DNA of 64,000 bases from Galerina marginata (Eukaryota; Basidiomycota; Agaricomycetes; Agaricales; Galerinaceae). Position 1 is the first letter of the stretch; every line of letters begins with the position of its first letter. Below are positions 44,600 to 56,059 of the stretch, in pieces. The notes under the pieces are model-generated. The model saw nothing but the letters and a program-made list of their open reading frames with translations, ran no database searches and had not been told where the DNA came from. The stretch lies in NCBI GenBank assembly GCA_023014335.1, contig JAECYW010000006.1, positions 1,178,001 through 1,242,000 on the forward strand, given 5' to 3'. A program made the translations under genes and the position numbers.

Positions 44600-44729
44600 T
44601 AGGCTCGTTCCAGGGACAAAGGCGGGTGTTGGGACAGTGATCGATCGGCAATTTTGGATGCGGAAGTTTAATTATCCTTTTACGTAATCAGGAGGTTGGT
44701 CGCGTTACCGTAGCCGGTGTGAACAGTGG

Positions 44730-45538
44730 GGACAGGCAATACTCTGCAAATTTCAAACTCAACCTGAATTCTCCCACACGGTAAATGTATACACCACGGC
44801 GGTCCCCACATTCACTACACTTTATTTCTTTGCACTCGTCGAATCAGAACTCATCTTAGTGGGAATAAATGTCGATAATTACACGTAGAAGAAATTCTTG
44901 TTTTTATTTTTCAATTTTCGGCTCTCTATCAATTCAAAGTCCTATAAAATTCCTGTTTTCTGTCCCATAAAAATTTAATTCCGAAATTTTAAAAACAAGA
45001 TTCTATTGGCCAAGACATTTAAACTCGAACTGAATAAGAAAAACAGCCAGTTGCTGATAAAATGACGGAGAAAAAGTGTAGTGAAGCACACCGGCTAAAG
45101 TCATGTAAATGGCCAAGCAGACAAACCCCATACCGTTAAAAATAACATTTTTTGGAGGCCAAGAACAAGGACAATGACCCCACTCAAAAATTTAAGGCCT
45201 AGGTGGCTGCCACTCTGAAGGGGGACATAAGTGAGCTACGAATCCTGCTAATAAGCGCAATGTCGGCCGTGAGAGTGTAAAGTGATGGCACCGAGAAATC
45301 ACAGTGAGAGTGCATTTGTCTATCGGATTCGGACATTGACAGAGGTACTGGCTTGAAGTTTAAATATTAATATACAATAGGTAATTTACAACATCTTTTA
45401 GTAGTTCATTGTATTTTATTATGTTCTGTGGCATGCTCAGAGTCCTGCTTTCAGTCGCGTACCACGAGAATTTGAGATTTGGCAGGGAGCAAACAAATAC
45501 AAACAGCACACTTTCCGAACCGTTGTTGCCGGTCCCCA
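44730..45538. mobile_element. 809-bp insertion of unknown type upstream of gene C
   Basis: Compared with segment A (about 9150, reverse), segment C has an extra 0.8 kb. It is flanked by a direct repeat TGAACAGTGG (44720-44729 and 45539-45548) that occurs once in A. Its ends are GGACAGGCAATAC and GCCGGTCCCCA, giving a short imperfect inverted repeat (GGGGAC/GTCCCC if two flanking G are counted). There is no coding sequence. An 8- to 10-bp duplication is compatible with hAT-, MULE- or KDZ-like elements. Confidence 0.8.
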
Positions 45539-46560
45539 TGAACAGTGGTTGCCAATGCCAGAGCTTGCTTGTGACGAGGTCTAGTCCATTGAGAAGGCAG
45601 AGGGTGTTGATGAGGATTCAAGAGACAAGAACGCGCACTGGCGTAGAATTGCCAGAAGAGGCTCGTGACCGCGTCAAGTCGCCGAAGTCATTGAGACACC
45701 GGCACCCGCAGAGCCCTTTCCATAGAATCCATGCCAGGAATTCCTAAAGCACCCCCAAAGCCGTTCGTGCAAGCCATCTCCAAGTCTCGCAATGACAAAA
45801 GGTGAGTTCTTCATCCATTCTATCATGCTCCTCAATTTCAAATGATTTATCGGTATCGTCTACGCAGTGATAGATGTCATTGGAAGAGACATCATTTGCA
45901 TGTTCAATAAGCAGATCCCCTCCACGATGTTGAAGATACCCACAAAACTAATGACGCCATGGAGAATAGCGAAAATACAACACACCTTCTCTTAGGTTGC
46001 CTGCAAGCAAGCTGCTAATTATCATATTAAATGACACCGACACAAATGACCTGCCGTGTGCTTTCATTGAATGGTACGCCACAACTCCCTCGCTGTCAGC
46101 GCTGACCTCTTGGCTGACCTTCATTGAATTTGTTCTTTAGTTCCAGCCTTTTAGGGTTCGGTAACCCAAGCCTGGGTCAACTTCACCTCTGTTAAACAAC
46201 ACTATGTTGTACCCCACCACGCGTTTGGAATTCCAGCGACGAAGACGGTCTGGGGAGCTAGAGTCGACTATCCTGAATCCCTGATGCTCAGGCGCTTAAG
46301 CTTTGTCCCCGAAATCTGGCTCGATTATGGTGGACGGCTTTTCAGAAGCCCGTCAGGCAACGAACGCACCGAAGGAGTCACGACTTGGAAACTGCTCTCT
46401 TAGACATGCCGGATACGCTGGATGAAGCTGGAATGGTTTTCTGTCTTGATGCCAGCCGCCTTAGGGAATCTGGGATGGTTCAAAAATTGTCACGGCAGGC
46501 ATAATCCTCTCCGAGTCGACCCAGGAATCCTCAAGCCTTTGAAAGGGCCCATCTTGAGCT

Positions 46561-47139
46561 ACCAGATGAGGGTGATAATGACGTCGATTTGGGCGTATGC
46601 TCTGTTGAAAGACAGGACCACTTCAGTTTCTCGCGAGCATCTGTCATGGTTGCCTCACGTCCATCCCTCTCATTCTGACGATTGTCACTGTATGGTTAGA
46701 CCCGTTGTCTTCATCATGACCAGGTACGCCGTCCGCCCCTTTCTCAGTGGGTCTTCGTGTTTAACCATTCTTCTACTCGGCATGCCAGGTGATACCTCCA
46801 GTAAAAGTGAACGATCTTGTGCCATATGTCGCGTCTCAAACGGAACGGCGACTCGCAAACGGGCGGGGTCCACCTCTTCTCCACCTCCTCCCAGGAAAAC
46901 GGTGAAATATAGCATACTTACTACGAAAATCCGGCCAGACGTCTGTATCCAACCTTACTGTCCCCCATACACCGTGCGCGCAACTGAGTTTGCTCCTGCT
47001 CCTTAGGATCACGCATACGCGTCATAGGGATTTTATAAAAAATTACAGTTGGGCGGAGGGCGAATAGACGTGGTGGATGAGAACAAGCTGGAGGTGGATT
47101 CAGAAGGATAACCGAATCGTTTGAGTGGCATGATTCTGC
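46561..47139. other. No gene; fading edge of segment C
   Basis: A long frame on the plus strand (46422-47006) overlaps duplicated repeat sequence and has no conserved motif. Part of it parallels the minus strand at 7000-7200, so it is a shared worn remnant rather than a gene. Confidence 0.4.
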
Positions 47140-47499
47140 ACCGCGCCGCTAAATGTTAGATGAACAAACGTGGAATGTCTACAATCAGAAGAACTGCAAC
47201 ACTCTCACTAATGTTCAAAAGTGTTATTCAAGTGTTTGGTTGGGAAGGGTATCGTACGTACAAGTGGCGGTTTTATAATGATAGAATGAAGTATCGAAGA
47301 CAGAATGAGATGAGAGGTCATGTTAGGGCCGTTGCCTGTGTCCGTACAGGGCTTCAAAGCCTTGAAGCTCCTCGAGTCGGGTTCGAAGTCTTCTCGGAAA
47401 TAGTACCACTTCGGCGACTCTCCTTCTGCTCCTAAAGCTTTAAGGACGCGCCTGTCGCCCGCGCTGTCATACCATCACTCCTACTGAACCAAGGTTGAA

Positions 47500-48844
47500 T
47501 CAAGAATCGTGCGGTCCTGTGACATACGACGGGGGGGCCTCCACTTGAATTTCAGCGGTCTCGACGACGCCCTGCTCCTGTACTTCAGAGGGAGGTTGAC
47601 CTTTTTGATGGGTTCCAACTGGGGCGGATGCGGGATCGTGATTGAACGGCTCGATAAGGCTGGAGGTGCCACTTTCCGGGGAAGCACGGTCCCGTCTCTT
47701 TAATCTGCGACGCGCGCAGAAGATTCCAAGAATAAGAAGCGCCAGCATTGCAGCGCCGCAACATCCGAGTATAATTGCCAGGTGTACTCTCCGCGCTCCA
47801 TTCGCCCCTGCAGGTGTCGGGGTCGTTGTTGGCACAGATGAGTTGGGGTTTATCGTGCTGTTCTGAACCACCAACTGTGTGACGGTAAGAGGTGTAGATT
47901 TGCCTGAACCGATGGCAGAATAAATAACTTCTAGTCTGTGGTGACCACGAGGCAACGCAAATGTCTGAAAAAGGAGAAATTGTACAGAATCCATCTCGGA
48001 GTAACTTAGGGTGGCTTCGGATGGGTCGACAAAACCGACACCGGTTTGAGTCGCTGGACTACCATCGACGGAATATGTTGATAGGCCATCAGATAACCCT
48101 ACAAAGGTCGTGTTATAAAAACTAAACCAAAGTATTGAACTCCCTAATAAAGAACCATATGAAATAATCAGAATGCCCCAATCTGAGAACAACATACCAT
48201 AAAAATCAAAAGTCAAGTTTGCCCTATATCCGGTGGTGCTGCCTTGTTCGAAGTCCCAGCCTTCTGTATTCCTAGACGTTAAGTCATAGGGGGATATTAA
48301 AAGATCAGCAACAGGCACGGCCAAGGCTGTATCGTAAGTTAGATAGTCGAATGATATTGGGTGATCCTGAGAGCCGTTGACTGAAATGCGGATCTCGTGC
48401 TGGACTTGGGCGTTTAGGTCGACATGTAATCCGCAACATACAATAGAGAATAGATGGCCAGTTGGAACGACGCCAAAGACCATGCTTTCAATCTGGACAC
48501 CATCCACGGTGCAATTCCACAAAGGCATAACGTTGAAAAGAACCGGGTCTGAGACTTTTCCCGCAACTCGTGCACAAGGCTTTATGTCGGAACCTGTGAT
48601 AAATTGCACATGACTATTCCAGTGTCCACCGTGCCCCCACGCTTATCGAAATTTAGAACGTACCAGCAAAGGAGTATGCCAAATCAGTTAGGGTAACTGT
48701 CTCATGTAAGGTGCCGTACATGGGATAATCGGGATCTGAGTGCGCAAGTGAACTCAGGGGTTTTTTAACCCAACCGGGGCCATACTGAATGCCGGGGTCA
48801 TCATCATCTATAAGAACAGTGTTCAGTGGTTGGGATGTCTGCAT
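47500..48844 (-). CDS. Single-TM surface protein with jelly-roll-like ectodomain (copy 2)
   Basis: Spliced model: 48844-48664, 48593-48198, 48143-47500, giving 406 aa. It is the inverted paralogue of the gene at 4066-5432 with identical intron positions. Shared blocks are NTVLIDDDDPGIQYGPGWV, YGTLHETV, TFDFYG, ILWFSFYNTTF, STYSVDG and QTFALPRGHHRLEV. The stalk SSVPTTTPTPAG, TM helix LAIILGCCGAAMLALLILGI and tail PPSYVTGPHDS are also shared. The second intron (54 bp) is again a multiple of three without a stop. The start has the same uncertainty as in copy 1 (ATGCAG could be an acceptor for an upstream signal-peptide exon). The homology of the two loci extends into both flanks. Confidence 0.75.
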
Positions 48845-49160
48845 GAAAACGGCGAGAATTGAAGTTAGAGTGGGATATCGGATGGGCAATGTAAATGGTG
48901 GTCATCCCTGCTACATCCTACCTTTTATATGTTACCTCTGATAAAAACAATTGATGATCTTGGTGCTGATCATTGCTGGGCACTCTAGTTACTTATGCTG
49001 AACACCAGGACATAAGATTGGATACGGTGTTTTTTTTTTGGATAAGAAGGGAGCAAGAATCAAGAAAGATTTAAGTAAGATTGACGGACTTGATGACAGT
49101 TGCATTAGGTAATCGCCATATATGTATTAGCTGGTCGCCATCCATCTCTCCAACTGTTTC

Positions 49161-50625
49161 CGGCGGTCTAACTATAGGTGTGGCCTCGAGGAAAAGAATT
49201 AATTAATTAATTAATTCATCGCAGAGAGAGAAGGGGGAGGGAGAAAGTAATATACTCGCTCACGGATTGAATGTAAATTCTCAAAATTCTTTCTAGTTTG
49301 AACCTCGTAGGTAACGAGATAGATTGGAGTAAAAAGATGGAATTTTTCCGGTGCCTGCGGCGCGATATCCGGGTGCCCGAAGGCACCGCGGAAAACTCAT
49401 CTATGCGCGCTACTGCTAAACGGCCGCGCCCGAGAGATGGAATTTCAGTCTGGAATATCACACCCTGTTAATTACTCTTAGAATAAGCTTGTTTCAATAT
49501 TTAATCACCAAACAATCCAGGATGAGTGGGCCCCAAGCCTCAAAAAGGTAGAAAATGGGCTTTTGCACCCGTTTTCAGATGAAATTTCGCAAAGATCATA
49601 AATTTAAATCGGCTAATATGCTTTCCTATTTAATAGTTCCTATTTTCCCAAATTATGTGGAGGGAGGTTGCATATTCGTCTTTAAAAAGCCAAATTACTG
49701 ACCAGACCTACCAATGAAGCTATTGAAACAATTCATTTACTACACTACATTCAGTACACATGGTATGAATGCTATTCAGATCTGTATTTAGTTAGTCTGG
49801 GAGCACACTCAAATTTTTTCAAGCTGATCAGAGCTATGTGGAAGGGTACAGCCCTCGTCAAAGCGGTCTCTACTCCAAATTACGGCTTCCTAAAGTGGTA
49901 AGTCGAGTTAATTAATGCGGTAACTCGGGTGAATGGGATTTAGGATTTAGTATACACCGCGTGGACCCACCACGGGATCTGCGGGATAAAAATACAAAAA
50001 GCAATTGTAAAGAAGAAGAATCAAATATTAAGAGTAATATCTTCGTCAACAGGGTCAGAATCAGGACTATCAGAATGCTCATCCAAATCATCTGCTTCGG
50101 GTTTGCCTTCCAGTCCATCAGAAGAGTGCTGCTTACCAGACCAAATCATATAAATGCGATGAACCAAAAAAGCTGTGTGTGGAACAAAATCCCAATGAAA
50201 GATGAATTTTTTGAGGTGATAAAGGGCATCGTCATCTGACAAGGGGAAAAGAAGATGGTAAGGAGAGAAGGCATCAATATGGTTCAGGAAATCTTGGCGA
50301 ACAGCAAGAGCATCGGGATTGGCAGCACACTGGAGAATGGCATGATGGGGAGACTCAATATGACAATGACACATTCGGCACAAAAGCATATTAATGTCTA
50401 GGACATTATGAAGGGAGGATGTGTAGAAAATGGATTCTCCAAAGAGTAGCTTGGTTAAGCTTTTACGATGAGCTGGGATATTAACCTGAACTAGATAATG
50501 ACGGAGCATAGATCAGACTTTTTTATAGGAACCATTGGGTAAAGGTTCTAACCGATCAATGTAGTAAGTATTTCAAACTCAGATAGGTTTTTGGCAGGCC
50601 ACACCTATACTGTAGTTAGACCGCC
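49161..50625. mobile_element. 1465-bp TIR element with 8-bp target duplication
   Basis: The left end GGCGGTCTAACTATAGGTGT (plus GGCC) is the inverted repeat of the right end (GGCCACACCTATACTG then TAGTTAGACCGCC), apart from a 5-base difference. CTGTTTCC is duplicated directly outside both ends (49153-49160 and 50626-50633). An (ATTA)n run lies at 49197-49216. The interior contains a retroelement protein fragment on the minus strand (50021-50509) but no transposase that I recognise. Confidence 0.85.
50021..50509 (-). pseudogene. C-terminal fragment of a reverse-transcriptase/RNase-H-type retroelement protein
   Basis: The 162-codon frame has a zinc-knuckle-like LCRMCHCHIESPHHAILQC, followed by a helical region (LKKFIFHWDFVPHTAFLVHR) and an acidic tail. 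The C-x2-C..H-x4-C arrangement after the catalytic domains is familiar from the ends of Agaricomycete non-LTR-type polyproteins. No RT or RNase H motif is present in this piece, so it is a remnant carried inside the TIR element. The assignment rests on pattern memory. Confidence 0.5.
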
Positions 50626-50633
50626 CTGTTTCC

Positions 50634-52481
50634 TGTCCTTGTTTCTGATTCAGATTATTCGCGTCTTTTTTTCCCATTGAAACATCCAGTCAACAACAAA
50701 GTAACAGGTACTGGGTGTCGTTGCATATCCACAATCAAAAGGTGTTGCATCGGTGATGCTTTGAAGGTTGGTCATGTTAGGAGTCAGGACGTCAAGATTG
50801 TCGCATGATGGTCAGTCCAAGTCAGTCTTACTTACGTCTTCCTAGTTTTCACTTTCTGTGCCACAGCTAACCCAGAAGCTTACCTAGCTTTCAATTTGAC
50901 ATCGCAGTCTCCTTTGGTCCGCCCGTGGAAGTGTTCCTCAAGCGCACGATCTTCTGCAGCGACGCTTTGCTCTCTCCATCATGATCAGCCTTCCTCCTTT
51001 AGCTTGGGTTCATCGTCCTCGAGGTCCTCGGGCGCCCGTGGATTTTGACTGGGGACACAGCGACGAACATCACGGAGGTCACCATCACTGGGGCCGTGAC
51101 TGGGCACCACGGGGCGATAGTGACGGTTGCAACAGCGACAACAACATTGTTCGTCGTGCTCTCTGATCATGGTCCCTCCTTAGATTTGGCAAACGCCGTC
51201 TCCCAAACGCGCCACATAACCCCTCAGAAAGACTTTGACGGCCCTCTCCATGCAAAGGGCCTCCCATATCTCTATAATACCGCCGAGAATATTGTAATCA
51301 AAAACTTGGCAATCGACCTTCAATCGAGGGGACGCATTCAATACTGAATTTAGAAATGACGAAACGTGAGTTTGTATTTGATCTATCACGCTTCGCAATA
51401 GCTGAAATAATACACCGCACTACTGGGGCCGGACTATTTTGACGAAAGTCAAAATGTCTGGGTACGTCGTTTGAGTTTTGCTGTCTCGTTTTGCCGTCCC
51501 ATGTACACCTCAATTACGAGAGCAAAATGCTTGAGCAGAATCTATGTGCCGTGACTCACCTTTTGACCACTGGCAAAAGTTTCCCACCTCAGTAGTGCCA
51601 GTAGCGGGTGGAACTGCCTCAGTACACAAATATCTTGACCTCCAGCGCGCGTACTGCGTACTGGGCTCTTCCGTGTTAATCTCTCAAACCCACAACGAGC
51701 TTGTACTCTTAGGAGCAATACAATACACAACAATGGGACTGGAGTGCTTATTGGCTATGATCTGGCGCATAACCGAATTCATCGAGGCTACGGTCGAACT
51801 TGCACTATCCTTATAGTGTCTCTGGACCCTCTCGCCAACAAGCCTGGCATGGAAGGATTGAGTGACAGCACATCCACGATCTCGAGGCATTTTATTGGGC
51901 ACTTCTGTGGATTTGCGTCGCTATGACATGAACTGGATCACAGACCACAAAGCCTGCGTTGCCAAATCAGCTTTAAATCCTTCTTAGTTGACATATTACA
52001 GGCTCATCATCCCATCTGCTTCTGAAATTTACATGTTCTGGACACATTTTGTATATGGACAACCATCAGGAATCAGGAATTCCTGGCTAGGACTTTGGGG
52101 GGGAGACAACGAGAACAATCATGATTGGCAACAATTGAAGATAACGAGAAATTTCTGGGCGACTTGCTTCAGCATCTACACAAGGAGATCATTTCTTCGC
52201 CGAACACCATGTGTTGCTCGATGATACACGTGTATCCCGACCCAGCGGCTCAGGGATTAGGCTACGTAAAACCTCGGCCTTAATTCCTTTGTTCCCTATC
52301 TGATGCTGTCTGGCTTCATATCAAACATCGTAGTGCCGCAGGTGCTTGTTGTAATTCAGGCATTGCAGAAACGTAGAAATTAAATAGACAACGACAGTGA
52401 ACTCAAGAGCAACCAAAGCACAAATATCAGTACAACGCAGACAACGTTACTTCAACCAACGAATCGCTCAGATATTAATTC
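50634..52481. other. No gene identified
   Basis: Several frames of 60-100 codons occur (51045-51347 plus, 51544-51816 plus, 51988-52224 plus), but none shows a known motif, and I could not join them into a protein. The sequence may be an old pseudogene. The last part is the 3' flank of the Nup107 gene. Confidence 0.35.
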
Positions 52482-55400
52482 TCAAACACCGACGATTCTA
52501 AACGGATCCGAGCCCCCATGCTCCAGCCCAGCTAATATAGCCTGGCGAACCGCGCCGAGGTACTCGGCCAAGCTCCTCCCGCCTTCGTTCATGAAGTCCT
52601 CATACAGGTTGTACCGAGAGTCCGCGACCACGTTAGCCAGCTCCAAGGCGCGTTTTAGGTTCCTAGGGGGATATTTCGTCAGTCACAATAAATCAGTAGG
52701 GATGAAGAGGATTTAGACTCACTCTGGGACGAGCTTGCGGGACGAGAAGAGCAGGTAGTGCAGTCGGAGGATGAGTTCGGGCACGAAGATCTGTCGTATC
52801 CTGACGAGGTCGCGCCGTCTGCGCTCTGCTGATGCTATGGGTGCATCGGGTCAGCGGTGCGTCGCACAGAAAGGAAGATGTTGGGGACATACGTCCAGAA
52901 TCGTACTCCTCCGAGACCAACCACTCCGTCGTCAGCAGTCTCATGATCTGATCGTGCGCCTGGTCGATGAGTCCCTGCAAGAAAGATAAAAACCGTAATC
53001 AGCGACTACAACCTTATCGAACTCCGCAAGAAGGTAAGCAACTGCCACCCACCCGGTACTCAGCCAACCAAGCAGCCTTCGCCTCCCTCGACGCGCCTTT
53101 GCCCTGCGTAATCACCGCTTCTTGAGCCTGAGACTCCACGACAGACGCAATCGTCTCCCAGATGACGAAGAACTGGCGGTAGTGGAGGTACTCCGTCGCC
53201 ACCTCCTCCGGCTCTGCGATGGACGCGAGCTCGGCGGGCAGGAGGGTGAGCAGGGTTTGTGCGGCTTGGATGCGGCCTGCACCTGTGTTTTTTTATTTTT
53301 ATTTTTGGTTTGTTAGCGAGTTGTTCGTTGCGAGAGAGGGGGGTATTGGCGTACCGAGGAAGTACCGCAGGATGACTGTCGCTTGCTCAAGTGCGATGGG
53401 GTAGGTTTCTGGTAAGAATGTTGTCCATTCGATGGAGCGTAATAGGAAGGTTTCGGCCTCGTTTGGAGGGGGCTGGAGGTTGATGATGGAGGGTAAGGGA
53501 TCCTTCAGCGTGGGCAATGCCTAAATTTAATAAAGGTGTTGCTGCTTAGCATCCGACAGTTATAGAGACAGAAAAAGGCACAAACCGCAAAGGCATCGGT
53601 GAGTGTCCTCTCAGCTGCAGTCTTCGCGACCTGCTCCACATCTAACCCGTGGTCGCTGGCCCTTGTCAGAGCGAGCTGGCGCTCGGCGAAGTCGGCGGTT
53701 AGGCCTAGGGAAACGAGGAAGGCTGCATATCGTTGGACTGCGTTGTCGCCGAGCGCGCCGGCGTAGAGGGCTATCAGGTCTCGCTGGCCGGCTTCCTGAA
53801 ATCAGCAGGTCAGAAAATTATGTGATGCTAAGTAAGGAAGGACCTGCGTACTTCAAGTACTCCGAGATACGATTCCAGGATGGTCTGGGTTGGTACTGGT
53901 GGCACTGGGACGTCGATCATTTGTAAGAACAGACATAGGTGTGCGAAGAACCGGCACATGGCGTTGTATCTAAATAAATGAATAAATAAACAATGTGATC
54001 TCTCGGGATGGGAAGATAGAGCGCTACTCGAAAGTCGATGGCGTGTAAGCCCCGTTCTGTAATCCTTCTGCAAACACCTTCAGCAGAGTGTCTGTGCGGT
54101 CGAGAATGATGTAAAGCTGGGAAAAGTGGAAAGCGTGGTCGGCGGGTGCACTAGACGGCCTCGAATGAATTCCGCATTCGCGAACCCACATAAAAAGCAA
54201 ATTACGCACCCATCCACAACAGCAACGCTCTTCAAGCTATCCAGCGATTTTGTGACCTCCTTCGCCCACTCTTCCTCCTCATCCTCAAGTTGACTGTTCG
54301 GTGTCTGAGGAACACCTTTTTCCAACGCATCCAGGCCGCCCTCCCAGAAACTCCCAGAAGCTAGTCGTGACAGCTCCCGACTGGCTTTCTCTTCGCACAT
54401 GACACTGATTTCCACCCATAGGTGGTCCTCCCATGTTCGACTTGCTGTTTTTAGAATGCTGGCGGTCTGCGACGAAGGTGCGATTGAGGCGTAAAGGAGG
54501 CGCTCTTGGTCTGACAAGGTTGGCTGAAAATGATGTCAAGTTAGTGGGTAGTAAAACCAAGTGGCAACGTACGCTTAGAGCTGCGCGGATGCATGTTGAT
54601 TTCCAGAGCGTCCGTCTGGAGTTGCCGGAAAAGCTTTCTAATTCCTCATCTTCTTCGTCGCTGTCTTCTTCGTCCTTTCGTTGTGTGGCTGGTTATAAAC
54701 GTCAGTTGTGGAACACTGTCTGAATATGTGACGTACATAATGCCTTCCATTGAAAGAATAGAGAGCCACGAATGCTTGCAGCTCGCCATGGTTGGTGTGC
54801 TCGTCGACAAACTTCAACCGCGTCGTCGATTCGGCCAGCACGAACATATCCATAAAGTGCTTGTAGTAAATTCTTCTCGTAACTCTTTTGCAGCCAAAAA
54901 TGTTAGTTGCCACGCGTGAAGGCAGAAAATGAAACTCACAGCATCGTCGGATGCTAATGCCGCCCCGTCACCTCTGTTGACCGCATCTGGATCCATTTCA
55001 GACACAAGTCCGTCCCTCTGTCCCTGCCCAGTCCGCAGACTTTGCATGATCGTGTGCTTTGTAAACTTCCAGTATCCTGTGTTGGCTTCTGGTGGCGCAG
55101 GAGCTGGAGCAGTTTCTTGGAGCCATTCACGAACGACTATGAGTTCGGTGAGGAGAGAAGAGGCTTGCATTATTGCTTGGGCGAGCGTTGATGTGGGTGT
55201 ATATGGATTCTCGAGAAGAAGTTCGGATGCGGATAGGGTTCGTGGTGGGTCGGTTTTTCGCGCTCTGCAGAGGATGAGGTAGGTGATTGAGGTAATAATG
55301 AGATGAATACGCACGGCATCACAGCTTGTAGCAGTGCCCAGGTGTTCTCCTCCAGCTGGAGTATCTCAATTTCGTCTTGGAGATTGCGACTATTATGCAC

Positions 55401-55609
55401 ATCCTGTAGTTCTTCGATGCTATGTCGCACAAATGTTCGTTCAGCATGAACAGCTAATGAACTTTTGTATAAACTCACTGTTCATGGACTATATGTCGCA
55501 TTCGTGGTGCATAGCCAGTTTCTGGGTCCAAAAAAGCCTCCAAATCGTCTTTGATAGACTGGCATATCTCCAGCACTTCGGCGCTGGACGAATAAAGTGC
55601 ATCGGACAT
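52482..55609 (-). CDS. NUP107: Nuclear pore protein Nup84/Nup107
   Basis: Fourteen exons on the minus strand (55609-55479, 55419-55315, 55264-54940, 54884-54737, 54688-54573, 54523-54210, 54150-54028, 53969-53852, 53795-53586, 53520-53355, 53282-53053, 52974-52893, 52834-52723, 52662-52482) splice in frame to 786 aa. Family hallmarks are LIVVREWLQETAP, NTGYWKFTKHTIMQSLRTGQ, EMDPDAVNR, RAHQPWRAASIRG, RDLIALYAGALG, and near the C-terminus QIMRLLTTEWLV and RNLKRALELANVVADSRYNL-like sequence. Nup107 is an alpha-solenoid member of the Y-shaped Nup84 complex of the nuclear pore scaffold. Length and motifs indicate a complete, functional gene. The 14-exon layout is typical for conserved Agaricomycete genes. 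Confidence 0.96.
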
Positions 55610-56059
55610 AGTGGCTCCGGGTCGATGTGCTGCGTTTCGATTCTCTCCAATCCTTTCACAGGTATTTGGCTGATAAAGGCTATGCCGCACTAAAGGGTGA
55701 ATATTTGCCACTGAAATTGGTGAACGTTTTCAATAAACCGACAGCAAAGTGAGAGCAGAGGACAAGACTCGAATTTGTTGTTCGAACGCGTTCGTCACAG
55801 CCTCAGTCACGTCACGTTCGCGTACCCGAACTTGCTCATTTGCGCAAAGTAGTCGCGTCACGGTAACAATTCTCTAATTTACATGCGACCATCTAAATTT
55901 AATCAAACATGCTAGCCAGGTCTGGTACCCTCTAGGTCATCTGTCGTTTTACAGATCAACTGCAAACGCTTCCAGTGAATGCCTTCCACGGTGCATGAGA
56001 TACGATGCCTGTCAAATTGTTCGAGAATGGCAAGTCTCAGCAATAGCAAATAAAAACTG
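55610..56059. other. Intergenic region
   Basis: About 450 bp separate the start of Nup107 from the stop of the F-box gene; both lie on the minus strand. No gene or repeat was seen. Confidence 0.45.

Larger units (their letters stand above)
41870..46560 (-). repeat. Segmental duplication copy C
   Basis: This copy includes gene C, its upstream region with two insertions (43908-44599 and 44730-45538), the block 45549-46130 that matches A at 8570-9150 in reverse (ATCATATTAAATGACACCGA), and a repeat unit at 46.15-46.5 kb. Weaker similarity to A continues to about 46.8 kb (GAGCATCTG..TTCATCATGACCAGGTACG). Confidence 0.78.

Noticed and set aside
46422..47006. A 194-codon plus-strand frame
   Set aside because: It overlaps duplicated repeat units of segment C and is not kept open in copies A and B.
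50981..51347. His/Gly-rich frames such as EHHGGHHHWGRDW
   Set aside because: Low-complexity composition in overlapping frames on both strands; no continuation into a recognisable protein.
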